NCBI RefSeq assembly: GCF_000171615.1
Contig: NZ_ABFU01000060.3
Location: 1-64,000, forward strand
Origin: Bacillus coahuilensis m4-4
Lineage (GTDB): Bacteria; Bacillota; Bacilli; Bacillales; Bacillaceae_K
DNA length: 64,000 nucleotides
Reading direction: 5' to 3'
In this document: positions 17,655 to 25,762 of the stretch, piece by piece
Layout of the letters: the number at the start of each line of letters is the position of its first letter
How positions within the stretch are numbered: position 1 is the first letter of the stretch
Notes under the pieces: generated by a model
Databases searched by the model: none
What the model saw: only the letters and a program-made list of their open reading frames with translations
Told to the model about the DNA's origin: nothing
Translations under genes and position numbers: made by a program

Positions 17655-18153
17655 TTATCCTCCTAAGTAATTAGCAAGCACAAGTCTTTTGTAAACCTCT
17701 TGAATAACAGAATCGGATAGGTCAAAATCTGACTCTGTAACGGTTTCACCCCCGGGTAAAATCTCCGTTTTCTCGTCAGAAATTGTACTAATGTGATTAG
17801 AAAAATCTTGCCCGTACCTTAACTCAATTTCAAATTTGTCTTGCATCGGTTACCGTTAGTTCTTCTCCGTTGTATAAAATATCCTTGACCACCGGATATC
17901 CTTCAATCGTGTACTGAACCATCCGAATTTTGTCCTCTTGGCCGTTTTGCATATGATCGTAAAATTCCTCCATCCGTTCGATTCCTTCAACACTTCCGTG
18001 GGCATTGACAATATCAACATCTTAGACCCCTTTAACCTGTAGAGTAGAAGAAGAATTGCTAAATTGCGGGCTTTGTTCCATTCCGTTTTCCGTTGTTCCG
18101 CAAGCTGTGACAAAAAAGATGAAGAGTATGAAACGTGCGGCGTTCCTTTTCAT
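17655..18153 (-). pseudogene. DUF4362-like lipoprotein, broken
   Basis: From ATG 18153 (AGGAGG 7 bases upstream) the frame gives a lipoprotein signal ending FFVTAC. A TAA stop at about codon 44 follows. Beyond it, the same frame continues with DVDIVNAHGSVEGIERMEEF and IRMVQYTIEGYPVVKDILYNGEEL, which resembles the DUF4362 family (DVVN.HG, ...R.V.YT.EG.P...DL.Y.G). A second lesion, a frame change near 17850, precedes the C-terminal part ending 17655. Function is unknown. The stop codon sits two bases from REP module copy 2. Confidence 0.65.
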
Positions 18154-18221
18154 TCGCATTCCTCCTGTTTCCATTATTGTTTTGTCTATAAGACGGAAAA
18201 TTTTTTAAGGGGTTACAGGAA

Positions 18222-18239
18222 GACAAGGTCCCTGTCCCT
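18222..18239 (-). repeat. Single reverse REP core
   Basis: GACAAGGTCCCTGTCCCT, about 20 bases ahead of the treP promoter. Confidence 0.8.
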
Positions 18240-18261
18240 CTAAAAAGTTAGCGTTTTCATA

Positions 18262-18290
18262 TTGACTATCTTGTCTATACAAGATACAAT
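18262..18290 (+). promoter_or_regulatory. treP promoter overlapped by operator
   Basis: TTGACT (18262-18267), a 17-base spacer and TACAAT (18285-18290), an almost consensus sigma-A promoter. The spacer is filled by the first operator palindrome. Confidence 0.8.
18268..18285. promoter_or_regulatory. TreR-type operator 1
   Basis: ATCTTGTCTATACAAGAT, a palindrome that occupies the promoter spacer. TreR, encoded at 21922, is the expected ligand; trehalose-6-phosphate releases TreR in B. subtilis. Confidence 0.8.
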
Positions 18291-18304
18291 GTAAGGGAAT
18301 TCAC

Positions 18305-18322
18305 ATCTTGTCTATACAAGAT
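18305..18322. promoter_or_regulatory. TreR-type operator 2
   Basis: An identical copy of operator 1, 37 bp downstream, after the predicted transcription start. The long leader from here to 18577 holds only a REP core. Confidence 0.8.
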
Positions 18323-18540
18323 GATGCGCAAGAAAAGATCTTGGCTTGTTTGTTTCTATTATTTTTGTTTTGGACTCATAGATCGAGGTAAGTATAAAAG
18401 AGGATAGTCTCTTTATTATTCACCTGTATGTAAGCGGTGACAGTTTGTTGAAAAGGTTCAGTGAAGATTTGAGTGTAAAAAAAGGGTCTTCTAAAAAAAA
18501 GAAAAACTAGTAGGTGACATGGTACCAGTGTCCGAAGAGA

Positions 18541-18559
18541 GGACAAGGTCCCTGTCCCC
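18541..18559 (-). repeat. Single reverse REP core in the treP leader
   Basis: GGACAAGGTCCCTGTCCCC, ending about four bases before the treP ribosome binding site, so it lies in the 5' untranslated region. Confidence 0.8.
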
Positions 18560-18577
18560 ATGTTAGGAGGAGAAAGT

Positions 18578-20113
18578 ATGGGGCAATATGAGGGTGCAGC
18601 TCGTGATATTGTGAAAGCTATTGGTGGGAAAGAGAATATTGCGGCAGCGACGCATTGTGTGACGCGTTTACGTTTTGCGCTGAAGGATGAAAGCGTTGTC
18701 GATAAAGAAGCGTTAGAGGCAATTGATGTAGTTAGAGGTTCGTTTTCTACGAATGGCCAGTTCCAGGTTGTAATTGGACAAGGTACAGTGGATAAGGTGT
18801 ACCAAGAGATGGCAGAGCAGACTGGGATTGGGCAAGTGTCAAAAGAAGAGGTTAAGAATGCGGCTGCGGATAATTTAAATCCTCTGCAAAAAGCAGTGAA
18901 GACGTTAGCGGATATTTTTATCCCAATTCTACCGGCGATTGTTACGGCTGGTTTATTAATGGGGATCAATAATATTTTAACAGGTGCAGGAATTTTCTTT
19001 GATGAGCAATCATTAATTGAGGTATACCCTCAGTGGGCCGACCTTGCTGGAATTATTAACTTAATTGCGAATACAGCGTTTGTCTTTTTACCTGGATTGA
19101 TTGGTTGGTCAGCAGCGAAGAGGTTTGGTGGCAGTGAGCTACTAGGTATGGTGCTCGGATTGATGCTTGTTCACCCTGATCTTTTAAATGCGTGGGCGTA
19201 TTCTTCTGCGGTTCAAGGTGAAGGGGTACCGGTTTGGAATATCTTCGGACTAGAGATTCAAAAGATTGGTTATCAAGGACAGGTTCTACCAATTTTAATC
19301 GCGTCTTGGGTACTGGTTAAAATAGAATTGTTCTTACGTAAACGAATTCCAGATAGCATTCAGCTATTGTTAGTGGCACCAATTGCTCTACTTGTTACAG
19401 GATTTGTTTCATTCTTGGTCATTGGACCTGTTACCTTTACGATTGCCAATGCATTAACGGATGGGTTAGTATGGATTTTCGAAATGGTTCCGGCTATTGG
19501 GGGACTAATCTATGGTGGATTCTACGGAGTACTTGTTATTACAGGGATGCATCATACGTTCTTAGCGGTTGATCTTCAGTTAATTGGAAGCACTGGCTTC
19601 ACATTCTTATGGCCGATGCTTGCCTTATCTAATATTGCACAAGGATCTGCAGCACTAGCGATGATGTTTGCGACAAAGGACGAGAAGTTAAAAGGTCTTT
19701 CCTTAACTTCAGCGGTATCTGCGTACCTTGGGATTACGGAGCCTGCGATGTTCGGGGTGAACCTGAGATTTAAATATCCGTTCATCTTCGCATTAATTGG
19801 ATCTGCGATTGCTGGATTGTTCATCACATTAAATAAAGTACAAGCCTTCTCCATTGGGGTAGGAGGTCTACCAGGATTCTTATCTATTCCAAGTGAAAAG
19901 TGGGTAGTGTTCTTTATCGGAATGGCGATTGTTATTGTCGTACCAACCGTGTTGACGTACATTACAGCAAAAGTAGAAAAAAGAAAAATAAAAAAGAGGA
20001 GAGGTTGGCCACCGCAGGTACACATTGCGAAGGTCAGCCTTCCCTTGTTTGGGGACAGGGACCTTGTCTCCTTGTTGAATTTGAAATGGGGAGACAAAGT
20101 CCCTGTCCCCTAA
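18578..20113 (+). CDS. treP: Trehalose-specific PTS permease, EIIBC
   Basis: Imports trehalose and phosphorylates it to trehalose-6-phosphate. ATG 18578 follows TAGGAGGAG. The EIIB domain (1-80) carries the phosphocysteine in ATHCVTRLRFAL. EIIC (about 105-470) has many membrane helices and the GITEPAMFGVNL signature. The normal protein would end near residue 473, after KVEKRKIKKR. Here the frame runs another 38 or so residues, the last 20 of them translated from a REP pair (GDRDLVSLLNLKWGDKVPVP). The gene lies 21 bases ahead of treA and under the double operator at 18268-18322. Confidence 0.93.
   Translation: MGQYEGAARDIVKAIGGKENIAAATHCVTRLRFALKDESVVDKEALEAIDVVRGSFSTNGQFQVVIGQGTVDKVYQEMAEQTGIGQVSKEEVKNAAADNLNPLQKAVKTLADIFIPILPAIVTAGLLMGINNILTGAGIFFDEQSLIEVYPQWADLAGIINLIANTAFVFLPGLIGWSAAKRFGGSELLGMVLGLMLVHPDLLNAWAYSSAVQGEGVPVWNIFGLEIQKIGYQGQVLPILIASWVLVKIELFLRKRIPDSIQLLLVAPIALLVTGFVSFLVIGPVTFTIANALTDGLVWIFEMVPAIGGLIYGGFYGVLVITGMHHTFLAVDLQLIGSTGFTFLWPMLALSNIAQGSAALAMMFATKDEKLKGLSLTSAVSAYLGITEPAMFGVNLRFKYPFIFALIGSAIAGLFITLNKVQAFSIGVGGLPGFLSIPSEKWVVFFIGMAIVIVVPTVLTYITAKVEKRKIKKRRGWPPQVHIAKVSLPLFGDRDLVSLLNLKWGDKVPVP
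20051..20110. repeat. REP pair inside the 3' end of treP
   Basis: GGGGACAGGGACCTTGTC (20051) and GACAAAGTCCCTGTCCCC (to 20110), inverted, lie within the treP frame and supply its last codons; the stop follows directly. Confidence 0.9.
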
Positions 20114-20134
20114 ATAAATATAGGCGGTGAGAGT

Positions 20135-21817
20135 ATGAAGCAGCCTTGGTGGAAGAAGGCCGTAGTTTATCAAATTTATCCGAGAAGTTTTAATGACACG
20201 ACTGGTAATGGCGTGGGTGATGTGAATGGAATTATAGAGAAGCTGGACTATTTAAAGGAGCTTGGTGTTGATGTGCTTTGGTTAACGCCCATTTATGATT
20301 CTCCGCAACGAGACAACGGATACGATATTCGTGATTATTTCTCGATCTTTGAGGAATTTGGAACGATGGAGGATGTGGAGCGTTTATTATCTGAAAGTCA
20401 TAGACGCGGGATGAAAATCATTATGGATATTGTCGTGAATCACACGTCGACAGAGCATGAGTGGTTCCAAGAGGCGAAGCAGTCCAAGGATAACCCTTAT
20501 CGAGACTACTATATATGGAAGGATCCAGTCGACGGTGGTCCTCCGACGAACTGGGAGTCAAAGTTTGGCGGAAATGCGTGGGAGTATGACGAGGTGACAG
20601 GGCAATACTATCTTCACTTGTTTGATGTTACGCAGGCAGACTTGAACTGGGAGAATGAAGAACTTCGCGAGAAGCTATACGATATGATGCGCTTCTGGTT
20701 TGAGAAGGGGGTAGACGGATTCCGATTAGATGTCATCAATTTAATCTCAAAGAATCAAGATTTCCCGAACGACGATGGTTCTGTGGCACCTGGGGATGGA
20801 CGAAAATTTTACACAGATGGTCCTCGTGTGCACGAATACATGCATGAAATGAACAAAAAAGTGTTCTCTCACTATGATGCCATGACGGTGGGTGAGATGT
20901 CTTCGACGACTCTTGATCACTGCGTGAAGTATACGCATCCAGAGCGTGAGGAGCTATCGATGACGTTCAATTTCCATCACTTAAAGGTGGATTATCCGAA
21001 CGGAGACAAATGGACAAAAGCACCATTTGATTTTATTCAGTTAAAAGATATTTTATCTCTGTGGCAGGTCGGCATGAACCGCGGTGGCGGTTGGAATGCG
21101 TTGTTCTGGTGCAATCATGATCAGCCTCGTATTGTGTCGCGCTTCGGTGATGATGAGAATTACCGAGTGGAGTCGGCAAAGATGCTGGCGACGACCATTC
21201 ATATGATGCAGGGAACGCCGTACATTTATCAGGGTGAAGAGATTGGGATGCCAAATCCAAAGTTCACGAGCATTGAGCAGTATCGTGATGTGGAGTCTCT
21301 TAATATGTACCGTTTACTGAAGGAAGACGAAAAATCCGAGGAAGAGGTTCTTGAGATTCTGCAGCAGAAGTCTCGTGATAATTCACGTACTCCGGTGCAG
21401 TGGACGAGCGGCCAGCATGCAGGATTTACAAGTGGTGAGCCTTGGATTGAAGTAGGAAAAGGGTACGAGGAGATTAACGTGGAGGCTGCTCTTTTAGATA
21501 AGGAGTCTGTTTTCTATCACTATCAACGCTTGAATCAGATTCGCAAGGACTATGATATTGTGACAGATGGTTCGTATCGTTTGCTCCTTAAGGATGATGC
21601 ACAGTTGTTTGTGTATGTGAGGGAAACGGAGGATGAAAAATTAGTAGTGGTCAATAATTTTTACGGCGAAGACGCCACGTTCCGTTTACCAGAGAGTGAG
21701 GACATTTCTGGATTCCAAGGACGTGTGTTGATTTCGAATTATAGTGATTCGAAGGCCGATGTGAAAAACATGTTGCTGCGTCCGTATGAGTCGGTTGTTG
21801 TGCACTTGACGAAATAG
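20135..21817 (+). CDS. treA: Trehalose-6-phosphate hydrolase
   Basis: A cytoplasmic GH13 enzyme that splits trehalose-6-phosphate into glucose and glucose-6-phosphate. At 560 residues it is the normal length. The nucleophile is Asp199 (DGFRLDVIN), the acid/base Glu254 (VGEMSS) and the transition-state stabiliser Asp329 (CNHDQPR). WWKKAVVYQIYPRSF at the N-terminus and QRDNGYDIRDY are typical. GGCGGTGAG is the ribosome binding site. It is cotranscribed with treP; the REP pair ending at 20110 lies between the two in the mRNA. Confidence 0.97.
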   Translation: MKQPWWKKAVVYQIYPRSFNDTTGNGVGDVNGIIEKLDYLKELGVDVLWLTPIYDSPQRDNGYDIRDYFSIFEEFGTMEDVERLLSESHRRGMKIIMDIVVNHTSTEHEWFQEAKQSKDNPYRDYYIWKDPVDGGPPTNWESKFGGNAWEYDEVTGQYYLHLFDVTQADLNWENEELREKLYDMMRFWFEKGVDGFRLDVINLISKNQDFPNDDGSVAPGDGRKFYTDGPRVHEYMHEMNKKVFSHYDAMTVGEMSSTTLDHCVKYTHPEREELSMTFNFHHLKVDYPNGDKWTKAPFDFIQLKDILSLWQVGMNRGGGWNALFWCNHDQPRIVSRFGDDENYRVESAKMLATTIHMMQGTPYIYQGEEIGMPNPKFTSIEQYRDVESLNMYRLLKEDEKSEEEVLEILQQKSRDNSRTPVQWTSGQHAGFTSGEPWIEVGKGYEEINVEAALLDKESVFYHYQRLNQIRKDYDIVTDGSYRLLLKDDAQLFVYVRETEDEKLVVVNNFYGEDATFRLPESEDISGFQGRVLISNYSDSKADVKNMLLRPYESVVVHLTK

Positions 21818-21828
21818 AAGGTTTTTTA

Positions 21829-21880
21829 GGGGACAGGGACCTTGTCTTGTTGGTATCAACAGGACAAGGTCCCTGTCCCC
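21829..21880. repeat. REP pair between treA and treR
   Basis: GGGGACAGGGACCTTGTC (21829) and GGACAAGGTCCCTGTCCCC (to 21880), inverted with about a 16-base loop. Confidence 0.9.
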
Positions 21881-21921
21881 TCGTCTTCGTCTCAGTGGTA
21901 TAATAGGGGGGGTGATGAAGA

Positions 21922-22632
21922 ATGAAAGAGGTAAAATATCAACTTATTTTTGAAGAATTGGCAGATCGGATTAAACGTGGAGAATATCCACCCCATACGA
22001 AGCTACCGTCAGAGCATGAATTAGTGGATACGTATCAAACCTCCCGTGAGACGATTCGAAAGGCTTTAAACTTGTTGTCTCAGAAGGGGTATATTCAGAA
22101 AATCCACCGAAAGGGCTCTGTGGTGCTGGATATTAACAAGTTTGATTTTCCGATTTCAGGGCTTGTGAGCTTTAAAGAGATTATGAAAAAGATGAATGAA
22201 GATGCGGAGACCATCGTGCATAGTGTGACGGTGGAGAAGCCGAATCATGTGCTGCAGAGCCAGATGAATATAGGGAAGGACGAGCAGGTGTATAAGGTCG
22301 TTCGTTCTCGGAAGATTGACGGAGAAGCCATTATTTTAGATATTGATTATTTCCTGAAGCGGTATGTGGCGGTACTTGATGCGGAGATTGCAAAGGGATC
22401 GATTTATGAGTATTTAGAGAACGAAGTGGGTCTTCAAATAAGCTTTGCCAAGAAAGAAATTGTGGTCGAGCCGTGTACGGAAGATGATAAGATGTGGCTC
22501 GATTTATTGGAGTATGACCATGTGGTGGTGGTAAAGAACTACGTGTATCTTGACCATGCGCAGCTGTTTCAGTATACAGAGTCACGGCACCGGTTGGATA
22601 AATTCCGTTTTGTGGATTTTGCTAGGCGATGA
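21922..22632 (+). CDS. treR: Trehalose operon repressor, GntR family
   Basis: A 236-residue regulator. The winged helix-turn-helix (1-70) has KLPSEHELVDTYQTSRETIRKAL. A UTRA ligand-binding domain (about 90-235) has VYKVVRSRKIDGEAIILDIDYF. The position after treA and two identical palindromes at the treP promoter fit TreR, which senses trehalose-6-phosphate. GGGGGGTGATG upstream of ATG 21922 is the ribosome binding site. Confidence 0.93.
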   Translation: MKEVKYQLIFEELADRIKRGEYPPHTKLPSEHELVDTYQTSRETIRKALNLLSQKGYIQKIHRKGSVVLDINKFDFPISGLVSFKEIMKKMNEDAETIVHSVTVEKPNHVLQSQMNIGKDEQVYKVVRSRKIDGEAIILDIDYFLKRYVAVLDAEIAKGSIYEYLENEVGLQISFAKKEIVVEPCTEDDKMWLDLLEYDHVVVVKNYVYLDHAQLFQYTESRHRLDKFRFVDFARR

Positions 22633-23119
22633 GGGGGAGGGGACAGGGACTTTGTCCTTTCTTTGAAGGACAAAGTCCCTGTCCCCCTGTCCCATCAATT
22701 CGACTACCCTCTCGAGGTGCATTTGTTACGGCTTTTACGCAATTCGGGTAGGTTCGCTTTGGATCTTTTTGCACGATTCTCTCTAAGACAATGATATGTT
22801 GCCAATTGTCTCCAAAATCGTATGTGTAGATGGCTTTGTCCCATTTATCTTTAAACCAATCTCCTACTAACTCTTTATGCTCCTCGTATTCAAATGTGGT
22901 ATAGGCATCCGGATGGTTTTGCGCTATGTCGACACTCCTAAAAAGTTGTACCCCATTTGTTTTGACCATACTAAACTCATGAAGATGCATATCCAACCAT
23001 TCAAATGGCGTTTGAAGTACAAGATGAAACTCATAAAATTTCATAGAATCCTCTATTAATAATCTCCTCCAAACAGGTGGCTCCATCCCTTTTAACGTAA
23101 CCTTTAATTGAAGAATCAT
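22622..23119 (-). CDS. pRiA4b ORF-3-like protein, C-terminally truncated
   Basis: ATG 23119 is used since GAGG lies 9 bases upstream. The 165-residue product has the PRiA4 ORF-3 fold markers: LKVTLKGMEPPVWRRLLIED, F-x-x-LH-L-x-Q (here HLVLQTPFEW), HLHEF and YTYDFGDNWQHIIVLE. Complete members continue with CPPED.GG...Y. Here the sequence diverges after KRTYPNCVKA, and the last 16 or so residues (GQGLCPSKKGQSPCPLP) are translated REP. Function is unknown in the family. A longer relative lies just downstream on the other strand. Confidence 0.75.
   Translation of the reverse strand: MILQLKVTLKGMEPPVWRRLLIEDSMKFYEFHLVLQTPFEWLDMHLHEFSMVKTNGVQLFRSVDIAQNHPDAYTTFEYEEHKELVGDWFKDKWDKAIYTYDFGDNWQHIIVLERIVQKDPKRTYPNCVKAVTNAPREGSRIDGTGGQGLCPSKKGQSPCPLPLIA
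22639..22687. repeat. REP pair overlapping the 3' end of the minus-strand gene
   Basis: GGGGACAGGGACTTTGTCC and GGACAAAGTCCCTGTCCCC, inverted with a loop of about 11 bases. It lies 7 bases after treR and supplies the last codons of the truncated gene at 22622. Confidence 0.9.
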
Positions 23120-23204
23120 TTTATTCCTCTCTCCTCCCACTACCATATAACCTATTAATACTTTAAACTAGTATTAACAAAAATAAGACGGGCTAAACTG
23201 ATGA

Positions 23205-23226
23205 GGGGACAAAGTCCCTGTCCCCT
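23205..23226. repeat. Single REP core
   Basis: GGGGACAAAGTCCCTGTCCC, a self-complementary core in the divergent gap between the two pRiA4b ORF-3-like genes. Confidence 0.8.
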
Positions 23227-23255
23227 CAAAAAGCCCATTCAGAAAGGATGGTTAG

Positions 23256-24363
23256 ATGAAGATTCAAGGTACGAAGAAGTTGCTTGATGCGTTGAAGGTG
23301 AAGCCAAGTGATATGGAGGTTGAGGAGCATCCTTTTTTATTCATGGCACGGTAATTTGATTAAAGAAGGTCGCTATCAATTTCTTGTCCTTGTGAATGAT
23401 TTGACTCGCTATGTGGTTGTGGTGTTTGGGTTAAAGGCAAAGGACTTGAAACGACTTGATGCGATCATCCCTGAGGCCATTAGAGAAACGCTTCGCCAGG
23501 AAAAAATAAAAGATACTGTAATCGACCTGTATTTAGAGAAGGCTGGGAAAGTCTTTTATACGAAAACGAAGGACAGAACTTCTGTTGCGCGGATGAACAA
23601 GTCAGCTGAAACCATGTATGTGTTATTTGATATGATTGATGGCGAATCCCTGATACAGCCGCAGATGAGTGTCAGGATGAATGAATTTATGGTTGGAAAC
23701 GGAAAAAATTCTTATCTCTATCCACACAAGGAAATGTACAACCACTTAGAGGAATTAGCAGGTGAAGCTATTTTCCAAGTAGGAGCATGGGAGCTTAAAA
23801 TTACACTGATGTTAGAAAATCACGAGGTATGGAGAAAAGTGGCGGTTCCACTATCCACTACGTTTAAGGAGTTACATAAAATTATTCAACGAACGTTTGG
23901 TTGGCATAACTCTCATTTGCATGAGTTCTATATTTATCCAGAAGCAGAGAATGAACAAACCAAGGCGTTTCCCCTTGATCAAAAGCCAGTGATGCATTTA
24001 GTGATGAATAGAGAAGCTTTTCATGATCAACAAGATATTCCTACGATGATGGAAGGCGGTATACGAATAGATGAATATATGCCAGCTCGCATTTTATACG
24101 TTTATGATTTTGGGGATGATTGGAAGCATGATATTCAGATAGTTCGAAAGATTGAAGACTACAAAAAGAATTATGCGGTTTGCTTAGATGGCACTGGTAA
24201 AAGACCACCTGAAGATGTTGGTGGGGAACCAGGATATGAATACTTTTTAACCGTCATTGGTGATCCTAGCCATCCTGATTATAAAAATATGAAAGAGTGG
24301 GAGAAACATCAACAGTCGCGAGAATTTGACAAAGAAAAGATCAATTTGAGACTGCGGAATTAA
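23256..24363 (+). CDS. pRiA4b ORF-3-like protein with N-terminal DUF6933-like domain, frameshifted
   Basis: ATG 23256 starts MKIQGTKKLLDALKVKPSDM, then breaks in the T6 run 23333-23338. With one T removed it continues HPFFYSWHGNLIKEGRYQFLVLVNDLTRYVVV and runs to 24363 (about 368 residues). Residues 1-160 resemble the small DUF6933-type domain. Residues 165-365 are the PRiA4 ORF-3 domain (VWRKVAVPLSTTFKELHKIIQRTFGW, HLHEFYI, YVYDFGDDWKHDI, PPEDVGGEPGYE). The family has no known biochemical role. The pairing of two members around a REP may reflect duplication. Confidence 0.75.
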
Positions 24364-24372
24364 GGTGGGGGA

Positions 24373-24421
24373 GGGGACAGGGACTTTGTCCTTCTTTTGA
24401 AGGACAAAGTCCCTGTCCCCC
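24373..24421. repeat. REP pair with C-rich tail
   Basis: GGGGACAGGGACTTTGTCC and GGACAAAGTCCCTGTCCCC, inverted. Degenerate repeats of CTGTCCCCC then extend to about 24452, up to the stop codon of the SEC-C gene. Confidence 0.88.
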
Positions 24422-24450
24422 TGTCTGTCCCCCTGTCTGCCCCTGCCCCC

Positions 24451-25503
24451 TCACCGAGCTTGTTCCACCATCTCATCGAATAGTTCCTTTAATTCATGAT
24501 ATCTCTTTTTAATGGAACCGGGCCCCACTTTAAATAGGTCACCTAGCTGGCTATAAGTGAAGATTTTGGGTGCTCCTTCAAGATGATCAATAAAATAGAG
24601 AAGGCTTGCAATATAAATCGCTTCCTTCTGAATGGTAGGATTTACTTCTACGCAATACATGTGCCAAACCATTAGGCCTGTTTCAATCAGTTCAGGTGGG
24701 ACGGGCTGGTCACTCATCATATCCTCAAAAGCCGCCGCCACGTTATAGTGCTTTTGGGTGGGCCATTCGATTTCGTTGATGTCGATCACATCATGGCTAT
24801 GTGCGCTTAGTATTTCTAAATAGAGTAACAAGAAGTTCTCCTGAATACCATCTGAGAGAGAGCCTACCTCACCATTAGCCTGGGAATTATCTTCTAAGAA
24901 TTCTCTAATAGAATTAACAGGTGGCGTTGCCATTGGAGCTAGAAAGTATGTGGATTCCTGGTCATTGAGTGGAAGTAATGTTCCGAATAAAAGTGTACCC
25001 GGAGTATAGTGTGCAAACTCTTCTTTTTCATCTGATTGTGTTGCCCGTATATGTACAATTTGATCTGTTCCTAAGTCTGTTCCTATTAATCTGTCCTTTT
25101 GAATCTCTTGAAGCTGGACAATAGACGGCCTACAGTCGATCCACTTTACTAATGTGTCAATCGTACGACCTCTTAAGTTTTTAGGTAATTGATAGTTGAT
25201 AAAATAATCAAAGGCAGATTCTTCTTCCTCTTGATCAGTATTCGTTGACATATCAACCGTAACAAGAAAGGTGAAAATTTCCCGTATTTCATCAGGAATA
25301 GCATAATCTTCTAGAAGATCCATGGCTAGAGACATAATGTCATCTTCATATTCCTTCGTAAAATTTTGAACAAAAAACACCTGAATCTTATGTAACTCTT
25401 CTAACCATAGACTGTCTAAAGAAACCACCTTCTCCAATCCACAACACTTCTTATATTTCTTTCTACTCCCACAAGGGCATGGCTCATTACGACCAACACT
25501 CAT
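24451..25503 (-). CDS. SEC-C zinc-motif protein
   Basis: A 350-residue protein whose N-terminus is a SEC-C zinc-binding motif with Cys9, Cys11, Cys20 and Cys21 (GRNEPCPCGSRKKYKKCCG). This is the element SecA uses to bind SecB or ribosomes. The remainder (about 30-350) is mostly helical and acidic, without a motif I can name; the end (SQLGDLFKVGPGSIKKRYHEL) looks like a helix-turn-helix. GGGAGGTAG precedes the ATG at 25503. Function is unknown; the acidic middle domain may be a protein-interaction domain. Confidence 0.75.
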   Translation of the reverse strand: MSVGRNEPCPCGSRKKYKKCCGLEKVVSLDSLWLEELHKIQVFFVQNFTKEYEDDIMSLAMDLLEDYAIPDEIREIFTFLVTVDMSTNTDQEEEESAFDYFINYQLPKNLRGRTIDTLVKWIDCRPSIVQLQEIQKDRLIGTDLGTDQIVHIRATQSDEKEEFAHYTPGTLLFGTLLPLNDQESTYFLAPMATPPVNSIREFLEDNSQANGEVGSLSDGIQENFLLLYLEILSAHSHDVIDINEIEWPTQKHYNVAAAFEDMMSDQPVPPELIETGLMVWHMYCVEVNPTIQKEAIYIASLLYFIDHLEGAPKIFTYSQLGDLFKVGPGSIKKRYHELKELFDEMVEQAR

Positions 25504-25623
25504 TTAACTACCTCCCAGCATGAATCTATTACTAAATAGTATAGCACGTCTAGTAGAATCGAAAAGGGAGAGAGGAGTAAATTTTGTAAAATTTCGAAAA
25601 CTTAATAGAGTCCATCAGCCATT

Positions 25624-25652
25624 AAAAAAAGAGCGAATCCTAAGATTCACTC
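25624..25652 (-). terminator. Terminator for the alpha/beta hydrolase gene
   Basis: On the minus strand, GAGTGAATC, a 4-base loop and GATTCGCTC are followed by TTTTTTT. Confidence 0.65.
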
Positions 25653-25684
25653 TTCATTCATCTTGACGAGTAAGCAAGGGTGTA

Positions 25685-25756
25685 GGACAAAGTCCCTGTC
25701 CCTGTCCCTGTTGTCACCCTGTGGCAGAGCGGGCAAGACAAGGTCCCTGTCCCCAA
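25685..25756. repeat. Two reverse REP cores
   Basis: GGACAAAGTCCCTGTCCCTG (25685) and GACAAGGTCCCTGTCCCC (to about 25754), both in the same orientation, an unusual direct arrangement. They lie between the hydrolase gene and its terminator. Confidence 0.8.
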
Positions 25757-25762
25757 AACCAC

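Noticed and set aside
17655-17846. Two independent small genes (17655-17846 and 17856-18113)
   Set aside because: The first is the C-terminal end of the broken DUF4362-like lipoprotein; the second is an out-of-frame shadow over its N-terminal half.
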